Notes under the pieces: generated by a model
The model's input: only the letters and a program-made list of their open reading frames with translations
What the model was told of the DNA's origin: nothing
Databases searched by the model: none
Program-made: the position numbers and the translations under genes
Shown: one piece after another, positions 1 through 11,158 of the stretch
How the letters are laid out: every line of letters begins with the position of its first letter
Position numbering within the stretch: the first letter of the stretch is position 1
From: Planoprotostelium fungivorum
Lineage: Eukaryota > Evosea > Variosea > Cavosteliida > Cavosteliaceae
Reading direction: 5' to 3'
Length of the DNA: 35,767 nucleotides
Assembly (NCBI GenBank): GCA_003024175.1
Contig: MDYQ01000258.1
Span: forward strand, 1 to 35,767

Positions 1-1582
1 GAGAAAAGTCAGACATTCCATTCCTAAGATGACTTATGATGATGTGCGTATCAGCCATTTCATCACTGGGGCAAGTGGGGGTCAGAGACCCCAGCATACA
101 TCATTCTGACTCGGACAGATGCGCTGATTCCAACGGTGAAAGAGAAAAGTGGTAAAAGTCGTTTCCAGCTGAGATAAAGCCATTTGTACGCTAAGGCTTA
201 GCGTACGGACGCTAGACCTTAGCGTAATTTGCACTCATCTCTGATGCAAATGGTCGGAGGTAGAAACAGATACCACTCCTGGGTAGGCCAGGTGTTGTTC
301 TACATGGTCATGGTGTCAGACTTGACCCGGCACCCTCCCTAAGGTCAGACGTGATCCCGCTTCTCATGCATACATTTGGTGTCAGACCGATTTCAACTGA
401 CATTGTACTGACTCTCTGAGACGCGCTGATTCCAATGGTATATCACACGTGTCACGAAAACGATGCCCAACTTGAGCAAAGGGCATATTATGCTAATATT
501 TAGTGTACGTACGCTAATATTTAGCGTAATTCTCACTTTACTCTGATATGAACGTCCGGACGAAAAAATGGATGGCACCACCGTGTAGGCCATGTGTCTT
601 TCTACCTGGGAAAAGTGTGAAAACTGACCTGCCACCCTCACTGAGATCTGATATGCCCCTCTGGTCATAACTGTTGGGACTCCGTGGAACCAGGGGGTCA
701 GACCATTTCCAACCCACATCATCCTGACTCAGTCAGAGGCACCAGATGCCCTGATTCTGCCAAAATATGAGAAAAGTCAGACATTCCATTCCTAAGATGA
801 CTTATGATGATGTGCGTATCAGCCATTTCACCACTGGGGCAAGTGGGGGTCAGAGACCCCAGCATACATCATTCTGACTTGTACAGATGCGCTGATTCCA
901 ATGGTGAAAGAGAAAAGTGGTAAAAGTCGTTTCCAGCTGAGATAAAGCCATTTGTACGCTAAGCCTTAGCGTACGGACGCTAGACCTTAGTGTAATTTGC
1001 ACTCATCTCTGATGCAAATGGTCGGAGGTAGAAACAGATACCACTCCTGGGTAGGCCAGGTGTTGTTCTACATGGTCATGGCGTCAGACTTGACCTGGCA
1101 CCCTCCCTAAGGTCAGACATGATCCCGCTTCTCATGCATACATTTGGTGTCAGACCGATTTCAACTGACATCATACTGACTCTCTGAGACGCGCTGATTC
1201 CAATGGTATATCACACATGTCACGAAAACGATGCCCGACTTGAGTAAATGGCATATTACGCTAATATTTAGCGTACATACACTAATATTTAGTGTAATTC
1301 TCACTTTACTCTGATACAAACGTCCGGACGAAAAAATGGATGGCACCACCATGTAGGCCATGTGTCTTTCTACCTGGGAAAAGTGTGAAAACTGACCTGC
1401 TACCTTCACTGAGATCTGATATGCCCCTCTGGTCATAACTGTTGGGAATCCGTGGAACCAGGGGGTCAGACCATTTCCAACCCACATCATCCTGACTCAG
1501 TCAGAGGCACCAGATGCCCTGATTCTGCCAAAATATGAGAAAAGTCAGACATTCCATTCCTAAGATGACTTATGATGATGTG
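1..1582. repeat. 768-bp tandem satellite, two full copies plus a stub
   Basis: The unit beginning GAGAAAAGTCAGACATTCC occurs at 1, 769 and 1537, an exact period of 768 bases. Copies 1 and 2 differ at only a few positions, and the third stops matching at about 1583. Each unit appears to be a dimer: the block around GCGCTGATTCCAA at 121 recurs diverged at 422, and the block TAGGCCA...TTCTAC at 284 recurs at 585, both offset by about 301 bases. Each half also carries short palindromes built on TACGCTAA/TTAGCGTA, near 186-226 and 489-531 in copy 1. Open frames here repeat with the unit and do not look like genes. Confidence 0.93.
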
Positions 1583-1660
1583 CATAAATGCACATCACCA
1601 TCAATTCACTTAGTCATGTCATGTCTGACTTTTCTCATATTTTGGCAGAATCAGGGCATC
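1513..1660. repeat. Inverted-repeat hairpin at satellite edge
   Basis: The last satellite sequence, 1513-1551, is repeated as a perfect 39-base reverse complement at 1622-1660. The intervening 70 bases are themselves partly self-complementary (GATGTGCAT AA ATGCACATC near 1578-1600), so the whole block can fold back on itself. Satellite similarity ends here. Confidence 0.85.
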
Positions 1661-2162
1661 CGGTACCTCAATGGGTGTTCTGATACTCCTTTTGCCAATC
1701 CTTTTTTTTTCTTAGTGCATGTGACAGACATGGGACCAATACTCTCACAGTTTCTCTTCACAATCTATCAACTTCATTGTGACTTGTGGAAGACATGAAC
1801 ACTGGAGTTTAATCAATAATCCCACTTGTTGTGCAACTGCTTCATACAGTCAAATATCTGTGATGATTCTCATATTCACAGCCAACATTGTAAGTGGATT
1901 AGGGCATTGTTGAAATTTCACTTCAAGCAATATGTCTCATTGTTCATATGGCACCATCAAAATATCAACAAACAAACTCAGCAATGCCTCACTCACTGAT
2001 GTGAAAATCAGGAAGATGGCTCTTGAAACATTTGGATTACACCAGTATTTATATTACAAGGACTCCTGCTCTGTCTCTTCTCCCCCTCTATCACGTCTTT
2101 CCTTCATCTGGTACAGTCTTCTGCAGCTTCTTCTGCAACTCCATGAACAGATCCTGTCTCTA
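1661..2162. other. Intergenic, no gene recognised
   Basis: This AT-richer stretch lies between the satellite hairpin and the 3' end of the RhoGEF gene and includes a poly-T tract near 1701-1710. Open frames are short, overlapping and of low complexity. It probably holds the 3' untranslated region of the minus-strand RhoGEF gene. I see nothing else in it. Confidence 0.5.
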
Positions 2163-5100
2163 TCAGCTCTCTCCTCCTCTATTGCTCACGTGTCCCTTGG
2201 CTCCATCCACATTTGCCCTTCTCATGGTCAGTGTCTTTGTATCGTATTTGGCCTGGTTTCCAACAGATCCTGATCTCTGTGTGGCCTGCGTTGTTGTCTG
2301 AGTGGGTGAGGCAAGAGACACTGTTGGTCTCTTGCTGACATTTGGGTTGGACATGCTCTTGGTCACTTCAGGAAATTCAGGTGGTGGTGGGTTGTAGTTC
2401 GATCGGAGATTCCTAGGAGATTCCCCTCTCTCTGATTGCATGGAGGCACGCAGGGCAATGCGTGAAGCTGCATCAAATATTTGAGCCTGTGTGATGGTTG
2501 CCACAGGGTTACTGTTCAAGTGTAAGAATCAATCTATAACGAGCCACAACTCACCCCCTGAGGGTAGACGATCGACGGGCCCTTGCGTGGACTTGTACAT
2601 TTTTTGATGAGATCTCTTGCAGTTTTGTCAGCTCGGCAGGACTGTTGCATTGTACTGTGACAATCTCCACGTTGTCGTTGACTCGAAATTGGTAGAATAA
2701 CTCTGTGTCAAATGAGCCGCACGTCAATCGATCTACAACGCTCACCGTTGTTGGCCGTCTCTTCCCCCATTACGATGTCATCGAAGGATACGAGACATCT
2801 CACCTTGTGCTTCTTCTCTGTTACCTCCTCTGCTATGAGCAGAGTGTCGTTGAACACGTACACGGCCCAATCTTTTGGTCCCTTCCCAGATATCGTGACG
2901 GGTCTGATGCCTTCGAAGAGTAACCTCCTCTCTCTTCCATCTTCCAACGGTGGTAACTTGTTACCGGTTCGTTTGTCCACTTTTTTCACCTGTAAGAGTT
3001 TTTAATTTCTGTCGCGTTGTAGTTGACTCACCTTCTCTTCTTCTTCAGCCTTTCTCTGTCTCTCGTTGACAAAGGTGACGACCTTGGAGATCTTCTGCAG
3101 GGTGAGCTGGATGGAAAGGTAGTCGATTGCCTTCTCCGGTGTGGCTTTCAGTAGTTCCTGTCGTTTCATTCAGTCTCAGTGATGGGAAGATTTTGTGATG
3201 TGATGATCGTGTGTGATGATCATATCATGTGTGATGATCGTGCATGTTGATCATGTGATGATGTGATGATGTGATGTGATGATCACCTTGAATAAGAGCG
3301 GATATTTACACAATCTCTGCAACGGCTTCACGAGGAACGAGTTCAGATCCAGTCCCCTCGTCTCCGGTTGCTTTCTCACGTTCTACAACGCGTCACCCCT
3401 TTCACTCTCCCTCCTCTCACCTCCATAAATTCACGGAATGATTTCTGCTTGGCGGTCAACTTGATGATAAATCGCGTTGACTTCTGCTGTTTCGATACGT
3501 AATCTGCGTAAACCTTGAGGGCCTCGCAGGCTTCCTCAAATATGCGACTCGCAGTTGCGACTCCGACTTCGGCCGCATCTTCGAGTTTGACCATGTCCTC
3601 TAGCTCCATCAAAATGTTCATATTGACGCCTGTCACTCCATCAGCTCGACCATCTACAACACCCACCCTGTATCGTCATAATATTTCCGAATATCCTCTC
3701 CTGCTGCGCCTCGCTGATGATGTTCTGCGGAACCGTCTGCGAATTTTCGACGGAATTTCACGCACCTGGGCACGGAGTGGTTGGATGAAGACTTCCTCTA
3801 TGAGTCGCAGATCAGATACGTAGGCCCTCTCTGTGTCCACCAGCTCTTGCATCACCCTCTTCTTCTGTCGTTTCATCTTGTCCTCTTTACTGTCTCCTGC
3901 CTTGGCGGGAGCGCTCTTGAACGCATCGTCCACGATGATCTTACCACCTTCCGGTAGATGCCATCTACAACGAGTCAGTTCGTCGTGTGTGCGAAATCTC
4001 GATCGTACCGTGTGTCCATGGATTGTGCGTTGTAGTAACACTTCCTTCCATCCTCTGAAGCACACTCGTGCCATTCGTTCACCACCACTGCAGATGGATC
4101 CGTCCATGATGTGTCGTTGTTGACTGGATTCCAATAATAGAGATGACCCTCCTCGGTCGTCAGCCTCTGCCATCCACTGTGTCCGGACTACAACGCGTCA
4201 CCGGAAGATTGGAGAAATGTCGAGTCACCTGGTGGCTCGTTGTAGTGGGTGAATTACCATCGGTAGGATTTAATAAATGTCGACTGCCTGGAGGTGACCG
4301 GATGAGGCCGGGTCTACCTTCCGGTGGGGGTGGTGGCAGTCTCATCTGTTTTGTTCGACGAAATTTCACGTGGAGATGGTGGAAAACTCACGTTCTGTGG
4401 CCCGGCCGAACGATTTCGCGATTTGGGAAGGTTCTCTGGTGTGTTGATCTTTCTCGTCATGATGTTGTTCGTCTCCTGTCTCTTCTTCTCTACCTCGAAT
4501 AAATCGTCCCTCGAATATTGTTTCTCTGTTTCTCCGTCAGAATTGACGGACTACAACGAGGCGGGAGGCTCACCTTTCATAAAATTGAATCGGTTGTCGA
4601 TGGGAGAGGCCACGACGGGTGGTGGTAAGCTTGCCAATAGAGATTCCATATCTTGATTCGAATTCGTCTCTTCTTTCTCCCCTTTCTTCTCTACGCTCTT
4701 TTCTTTCTCTTCCTCTCCTCTTTCTTCTCCCTTCTCTGTTGTCCCTCTTGTCTCTTCCTCTTTTTCTTCCTTTTTCTCTTGGTTGTTCTCGTCTTCTTTT
4801 GCTTCTTTCTTCTCTTCCTTTTTCTCTTCTTTTTTCTCTTCTTTTTTTTCTTCCTTTTTCTCTTCTTTCTCTTCCTTCTTCTCTTCTTTCTCTTCCTTCT
4901 TCTCATTGCAGTTGTTCACATCGGTCAGATCGATCTGTGGTGGCTTTCGAATGGTAGGGATGGGAGGCTGTGGACGCGACGGCGGCGGCCTCGACACGTA
5001 CTGCGTCGCCGACGTCGTCTGTGACCTCTGTCGAGGTGCTTCCAACTGACTCTGACTCCGTGGTATCTGTCTCCCTTTCAATCCTCGCTCCCGGCATTTT

Positions 5101-5607
5101 TTTAAACGATGACTTCTCACCACTTTCTGTGAGGGGGTGGGAGGTAGCTGTCTGGTCTCTTTCACCGGTCGGATCGCTGTACGGTGTCACGTTGGTGGAG
5201 AATTTGCGGGAAACTCACTCTGCACTGGATTGGCTGATGCTTTCGGAGCGGGTGCAGGCGGTGCGATGGTGTTACGAGGTGATGTCTTTGGTGGCTGTGG
5301 ATTTGAGCCGACGGCGGGTGGTTGTATGATGATGGAAGATCGATTCTGACGGGGTACAGGTGGTGGTGGATTCGAGGGTGGACTACTCAATGGAGATGGT
5401 GATGATGTAGAGGTGGATCCGGTCGCCGCTGTGCGTGTCAGCATACTCCTCGCGTTCGCCAATGCTTCGCTCGAATCGGTGTGGATCAGTCGTCGTTTCG
5501 TCAACGTGGCTTGTCGAACCTGAAAAAGATGAGACCTACGCTCGAACGGAGTTGTGTATTACCCATTCGGAAGAGGTCTGGTCGGGTTTAGCCGGTGGCT
5601 GAGACAT
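2163..5607 (-). CDS. WW-DH-PH Rho guanine-nucleotide exchange factor
   Basis: Multi-exon gene on the minus strand of about 960 codons. It starts MSQPPAKPDQTSSEW at 5607 and ends at the TGA at 2163. In order: a Pro/Ser-rich N-terminus; a Lys/Glu-repeat stretch (about 4680-4915); two WW domains (one beginning GWQRLTTEEGHLYYWN, one EWHECASEDGRKCYYN); a DH domain beginning RVMQELVDTERAYVSDLR and containing the conserved FLVKPLQRLCKYPLLFK helix; a PH domain (WAVYVFNDTLLIAEEV); and a Ser/Thr-rich tail. DH-PH proteins load GTP onto Rho/Rac GTPases, and WW domains bind proline-rich partners; both are family knowledge. Intron joins were chosen so that the DH and WW cores read through in frame; for example the second WW core is restored only by splicing at the TAG at 3965. 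At least seven of its introns contain the CGTTGTAG motif. Confidence 0.9.
4680..4915 (-). repeat. Lys/Glu codon repeat inside the RhoGEF
   Basis: A purine-rich run on the coding strand (TTTCTTCTCTT on the plus strand) encodes dozens of near-tandem KKEEKEE repeats. It is likely an extended charged helix or a disordered spacer between the Pro-rich N-terminus and the WW domains. It also creates long spurious frames on the opposite strand. Confidence 0.85.
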
Positions 5608-5828
5608 GATCTCCTTAGTGTGGATCTCGAACGTGTTTGTGGTGTCCGACTGGATGAAACCCAATGTTAAGGTTGTATCGAGCCTCACAACTGAGACTCG
5701 GATGTCCCTGCCTGAAAGTAATCCGAAGTTCTTTACAAGTTGTTACTGTCAGCTGATGCTGCTGTTGGTCGATCGAAAAATGTTGCAACTGTCAAAATTT
5801 TCCAACATCACATCAGGAGAGGAGGATC

Positions 5829-6983
5829 ATGGACGTATCGGTCATCTTAGCACTCGTGTTCGCCGCTGCTATCGGAGCTTATCTCCTTTATGTACGTTCG
5901 AAGACTCCCAAGCCAGTTCAAGAACAACCCAGAGTTCAAGTTGTTGAGAGGAGAGCTGCGCAACAGCAGCAACAGGAGGAACAAAACATAGAAGAAGAGG
6001 TCAGTTATGGATTCTTGACCATATTGTTCCAAACATTGGATTACGTAGTCATTTAATGAACGGGTACAGGGTAATCGAGCGAACAGAAGAGGTCTGGGAC
6101 GTCTGAGAAATAGACAACAACAGAATGATGTGCCTCGCGAGCCCGATTATGTCAGACCAGATGGTAATACAAGCTCTCTCCGATCACACTCATTGACGAA
6201 CGCAGATGAACCCGCAGAAGAAGAAGAAGACACGTCTGGTCTCGGTAAGAAGAGAGCCGCAAAGCTTGCCATGAAGGAAGAGAAGAGACAGCAACGCGAA
6301 GCGATGGAATACGAGAGAGAACAGAGGAGAAAGGATGAAGAGAAAGCCTTCGAGGCCAGAAAGGCGAAAGAGGCAGAGGAAGCTGAGGAGGAGAGAAAGA
6401 AGGTGATGAGTGATTTCACGTCGCTCACCACTCACCATCATCAGGAAGAAGAAATCGAGAGACAGAAGAAGTTGAGAGAACAGCAAGAAGAAGAAGAATA
6501 CCAGCAGATGAGAAAAGAGATGGAGGTGATGTAATACCCTGGAAGAATCATTTGTTCACATTAATTCAGGTACTCGGCGAGGGCACACAGGTCAGCGACC
6601 AAGCCGAGAGAGAGGCGAGGATGGGTGAGGGGCCAGAGTGGCTGATTGTAGATTGACCCCACCAGGCGAGTTCGTCGAGTATATCTGGAAGAACAAGGTG
6701 GTTCTCCTCTCAGATTTGGCCTCCGAGTTCAACATGAAAGTTGCCGTGAGCATCATCGTGGATCACGAACATCATGGAACTGATGTGAGCACAGGAGGTC
6801 ATAGAACAGATCAACAAGTTGGAGACCGAAGGAAAGTTGAACGGTGTGACCGATGATAGAGGAAAGTACATTGCCATCACGAAGGAGGAGATGGACAAAG
6901 TGGCTGTCTACATCAAAAGAAGAGGAAGAGTAAGCATAGAGGAGATCGCCAAGGAGTCCAATCGACTGATTCAATTGAATTGA
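5829..6983 (+). CDS. DDRGK1: DDRGK domain-containing protein 1 (UFMylation)
   Basis: Starts MDVSVILALVFAAAIGAYLL, an N-terminal membrane anchor. A long Glu/Lys/Arg-rich coiled region follows (about 6220-6530). The C-terminal PCI/winged-helix-like DDRGK domain contains GEFVEYIWKNKVVLLSDLA, then VIEQINKLETEGKLNGV, the name-giving DDRGKYI, and a final KRRGRVSIEEIAKESN before the TGA at 6981-6983. Five or six short introns are removed; one (about 6621-6661) contains a TTGTAGATTGACCCC variant of the intron motif. DDRGK1/UFBP1 is known as the ER-membrane partner of the UFL1 ligase that attaches UFM1. Divergent from the RhoGEF with 221 bp between the start codons. Confidence 0.93.
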
Positions 6984-6999
6984 TAAAGAAAACAAGAAG

Positions 7000-7550
7000 T
7001 GTCTCATCCTTCGATGATGAATAATGACTTCCCCTCCATCCACTACACGAGACGGACAGATGAGACACTTCTTTAGACATTGACGTGTCTTCTATATGCA
7101 TCGGCTGTCTGCGCCTCTACTATTCTCCGCTGTGTCCGAGTCTCTTGTTTCCCAGGACCCGCCGTGGTGAATTCAACGACCAACTACTACTATATTAATA
7201 CATCCTCTCCACAGCACAACACCTCAATCTCCTTCCATTTTAGACGTCTAGATAGCTTCTATCTTCTTTGAGCGTGTCAGTGGAGCTCACCACACACTAC
7301 CACAGATAGAGGTGAGGAGGAGCCTTGGAGTGCACCACAGAGAACCATAGAATCTCGGGCGGTTTTCGCACATCACGTTGGTTTCTTAAGAGGAGGGCCT
7401 TAGGTGGTCTATCGATTTTTCTCTCAATTTCTGAACGGTGGGGTAGACTCGTCTGCTCCCCGCCCCAACACGCCTCAAGCACATCAGCAACATCATCATA
7501 TCACAACGCCACGACGATACGATTACGGATTATAATAGATACATTATCAG
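7000..7550. other. Intergenic or 5' leader, no gene recognised
   Basis: Between the DDRGK1 stop and the pseudokinase start. It contains only short frames and a few homopurine or AT runs. It probably holds the 3' UTR of DDRGK1 and the promoter and 5' UTR of the next gene. Confidence 0.5.
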
Positions 7551-9212
7551 ATGAGAGGAAACATTGGACGGAGACCCTTGATGAGGCCCAGATCAGAATC
7601 TGCAGAGAGAGAACTGCTAGATAGGCTGGTGCAAGACGCAAAGACATCATATAGCAGTCCAGATACAAGCATCGTGGATCAATGGAGTGATTCTGACGGA
7701 GAAAATCTGGATAGGGACTCGAACGATGATGTCAGAGGTGTGTCTGGATACTACACGGTTGGGACCATGAACGTGACTCACGCCTTCTTTAGACAAGACG
7801 GAGGACTCCCCTCAAGGAGCTTACAGAGATGTAATGATTGGTACAATGGAGGAACCCACGTGAGACGAAACACAAATCCAACTTACAAGCCTAAATGACA
7901 TCACAGGATAGGGGAGAGGAAGAGGAGCTCTTCTGTCTTTCGGTTCGAGGGTAATGATGGACGGTTTCGAACCAACTCCATCACGGATGAGCCAGATCCA
8001 TTCTTGCCTCTTTCAGGTATCATATTGTTCGTCTTCTGATGCAGGACGACGCCTCCCACGATCTCATTCCAATCAGATGCCTCCGGAGCCCACGAGAAAC
8101 GACTGAGTTTAGAGATGCACAATGAGCGTCTGGAGGTCAAACTGTCCGACATCAAGACAGAAGGCATCATCACGAGAGAGCTCGGTTTCATCGTCAAAAA
8201 GTGAAACCCCATCTTCCATCATCTCACACTCAAACTGATGTCCATCAGAGCACGAGTCCATGGCATCCAAGTTGTAGTGACCGAATTCATCGGCAAAGAA
8301 GAAGACCACGAACTCTTCGCTTACGAAGCCAAAGCCCTGCATCACCTCCGACACAATCACATCATGCAGTTCATAGGTGATGCATCATCGTTGGCGATGA
8401 ACACCCTCTAAACCTCTCAGGCTACACTTGTTCGCCTCCCTGCATCGTCTACGACTACTCGGACGTTACACCTCTGTCTACGCTGCTGCTGAGAAAGAGC
8501 CTGCGAATCAGTCACGACAATATATTTAAGACATTGATGGCCGTAGCCCGTGCCATGAGTTACATCCATTCACAGACACCGGAGATCCTCCACAAGAGTG
8601 AGTTCTACACGTCAATGACGATCGCGATCGTGATGATCATGTCACGATCGATCGATGATCGATGATCGATGTGGAGTTGATGATGTGCAGGGCTCAATTG
8701 TAAAGCGGTGATGATATCAGACAACTGGAACGACATCAAACTGACAAATTTCGCCAACACTTCGTACGAGACTGCTCTACCCCTGCAGATCACGTGGGTC
8801 ACGTGACCTGAAATCTCGCTGACTTTTCCAGCTTACCGGAGGGTAAAGTGTACACGACGAAGAGTGACTGCTACATGTACGGTGTCTTGATTTGGGAGTG
8901 CCTCACGCGCGTCATTGCCACGTCATCACAGATGGCCACCATACACATACCCAAGGTGGACCCACTTGACTCGTTGTAGTCTGACGTTCTCAGACTTGTC
9001 CACCGTTTCTAAAAGATCTGATGACGAGCTGCTGGCACAAACAATCGAACGAGAGGCCTGACTTCAGAGACATCACCTTCTTCCTGAAGAAGATGAACAA
9101 GTGGTTCGCACAGAAGCACAACTCACCCATACAGACCTCCTACCAATGTATACAATTAGAAACGGCACCCGAAGCCAGTGGAGAAGCGGTGGGTGGTCGG
9201 TTCCCGCCATAA
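7551..9212 (+). CDS. TKL-like protein pseudokinase
   Basis: Start ATG at 7551 opens a long first exon rich in Asp/Ser, which ends NGGTH before a GTGAGACG donor. Joined exons give a kinase fold of about 300 residues ending at the TAA at 9210-9212. The beta-3 strand reads GIQVVVTEFI, so Thr stands where the ATP-binding Lys belongs. An alpha-C Glu is plausible in FAYEAKALHHLRHNHIM. The catalytic loop reads ILHKGLNCKAVMI, so HRD is lost, and DFG is NFA in LTNFANTS. The glycine loop is unrecognisable. The APE-like LPEGKVYTTKSDCYMYGVLIWE and the helix CWHKQSNERPDFRDI are well conserved and typical of tyrosine-kinase-like families. A regulatory or scaffold role is inferred. Its intron at about 8955-8992 carries CGTTGTAG. 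Confidence 0.82.
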
Positions 9213-9215
9213 TTA

Positions 9216-9803
9216 ATGTCGACAGATCTTGTACATAAAGGCATACAGCTACTGCACGGAGAGGGAAGAGAAGGAGAGCCGTGACCTCTTGTCGACATTG
9301 TGGAGGGACCTGGGTAGTCTGGGTGGTGCCTGCATCATGACGTCATCGTTTGGCAACATTGTACATCTGGTTCCATTCGATACCATTCACAAACTCAAAC
9401 AAGCCGAACTCACAGCCAGATATGAACGTGATGCCGCCGGTGATTTTATTTCATTTTATTGTTCATCTACAGAGCTGATGTAGACGCAGGGATCTACGAG
9501 AAAATTGAATCCATCAGCTGCACTCGCTTTGAGAGATCAATGTACGAGGCTGTTCGTTACGATCTACAACCAGACGCTCGTCTCTGTCTGTGCATGAGAT
9601 TCAATATATCACGACACACGGAATCTAAATTAAGAGACGCTATGAGAAACCTCCTCCCCTCCTTCAGAAGCATCCAAGGCTACCGCGGCATCCTATGCAT
9701 GTGGTTGACGGACACCAGCAACCTGTGTCTCTTCTTAGACGAGAAGGAGAGCTTCAAGCAGCTGAAGAGTGAGCGACGAGAAGAGAAGGAAGAGACTGAT
9801 TGA
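9216..9803 (+). CDS. Unknown protein, start uncertain
   Basis: Two good coding blocks: SRDLLSTLWRDLGSLGGACI onward (about 9270-9440) and, after an intron with splice acceptor near 9482, AGIYEKIESISCTRFERSMY to the TGA at 9801-9803. The second block ends in an acidic/basic tail. I do not recognise the family. The ATG at 9216 does not stay in frame with the first block, so the start or a small first intron is unresolved, and these exons might belong to the preceding transcript. No membrane segment or signal peptide is evident. Confidence 0.5.
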
Positions 9804-10014
9804 AGCGTCAGGATCTGGCATTGTGCCCAAGTTGTGGTGTGGCATTGTAGAACAGTGTGGGCTGTCCATGCCCAGTTTCACGAGGTACGACGTGTTGTCC
9901 ACGTGGTTGCCACCGATATCTACATCGGCTGTAGAATAAAACACGCGCCTCACTTTTGCTCGTTACAAATGGATGGAAATCGAACGCCGTTGTGACGCTA
10001 ACGTGCTTCTTCAT
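9735..10014 (-). CDS. Possible hotdog-fold thioesterase-like fragment
   Basis: An ATG at 10012-10014 opens MKKHVSVTTAFDFHPFVTSK. Removing a 25-nt GT...AG segment joins it in frame to TDVDIGGNHVDNTSYLVKLG, which resembles the D-x-D-x-x-G-H-V-N-N-x-x-Y signature of acyl thioesterases. The rest is hydrophobic, runs antisense into the 3' end of the neighbouring plus-strand gene, and is not convincing. It is much shorter than a full hotdog domain, so it may be a small divergent gene, a remnant or chance. The other bases of 9804-10199 show nothing else. Confidence 0.3.
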
Positions 10015-10199
10015 CACACGTTGAATGGATCAATTCATCCTCTTGTTCAGCAACAACAATATGATACCTCTATCGGTCCAGTGGTTCCGTCGTCTGTACT
10101 GTGGCCGCGTAAAAGTTACAACAGAAAACATATTGGTGTCGTGCGACTGTCTACATTGAGTAATACTATTTTGACGTGTCAAATCATCACGAACTCACA

Positions 10200-11081
10200 A
10201 TGAGAAACTTGATCGGTCTGCTCTTCTTATCTACTCTTCTCGCCTCTCAGGCAATCAAACCGTTGCCCGCAGTACGTGAATCGGCTGCACTCGATCTTTG
10301 CCCTACATGTCAATCATTATTGGAGACCGCCCTACAAAACTTATTACAAATCATCGTCCGTGAGTCAGAATTCTTTCCAAGTTTTGAAGACCGATTAGAA
10401 GCCGGCATTGGTGGTTCATGTGATAAGATCTGCACCCAATTAGAGAACCAATACGAACAGATCGCCTGTGGACTCGTTTGCGAGTACGTGGGTGTCACTG
10501 AGTTCAGCAAGATTCTTCAGTCGTGAGTTCACATCTTCTTTGATCACCTCTCAAACTAGTTCAGAGTCGACCCTGATCCCATTTTTGTCTGCCAAGAGTT
10601 CGAACTCTGTCCCATCGTCGAGGGAGGACAGGTAATCATGTTTACAAATCGAACGAGCTGCTCACATGTTCTAAGGTCCGGTTCATCGCTTCCGGTGTCA
10701 ACCCTCTGTCTGGTCCCGCCGGCACCACCTTCAACATCCAAGTCGACTATGCAGTCATCAACTCCACTGGTCCCGGACTGGTGACCCTCTCCGTCGGCAA
10801 GGGTCTCGCAGCTTCTCTCGTCTCCACTTTCATCGAGGGACAGGTGAATCACCATCCTCTAGGAGGACATCGCGATGTCCATCTGAACTCGTATCCAGGA
10901 GCCAGGTCAATACGGCATGAGCTGGTCTCTCGACACCACCCCCAGCGATGACCAACCCTGGACTGTCGGTGCCTACCCCATCCTCTTCCAGATCTGTGAG
11001 GGAGACTGCACTGGAAAGCACTCGCACAGCAGAGTCTACGCACAGAGGACTTCCTCCCTGCAGATCACCGCTTCACAATAA
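10200..11081 (+). CDS. Secreted saposin-B protein, countin-like
   Basis: Start MRNLIGLLFLSTLLASQA is a clear signal peptide. The mature part has a saposin-B domain with the expected Cys pattern (LCPTCQSLL, GSCDKICTQL, IACGLVCEYVG, then FVCQEFELCPIV after the first intron). A beta-rich C-terminal domain follows (FNIQVDYAVINSTGPGLVTL, then ILFQICEGDCTGKHSHSRVY). The TAA is at 11079-11081. Three introns fall at about 10526-10564, 10632-10675 and 10842-10899. This layout matches what I recall of Dictyostelium countin and countin-like secreted group-size factors. Secretion is supported by the sequence; a signalling role is inference. An endolysosomal lipid-binding role is the alternative. Confidence 0.82.
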
Positions 11082-11158
11082 ATGAAGAGAAATGATTTAC
11101 GTTTGCCGTCTTTTTGAGTCGACGATCGAGAACATGTTGGAGATGGAGTGTCTATTCA

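Noticed and set aside
393-1490. Two similar 109-codon minus-strand frames
   Set aside because: They are the same position in successive satellite units and repeat only because the DNA repeats; one begins at no convincing signal and neither resembles a known protein.
4619-5049. Phe/Ser- and Leu-rich plus-strand frames and an Arg/Lys-rich minus frame
   Set aside because: These are antisense or out-of-frame readings of the KKEE codon repeat of the RhoGEF.
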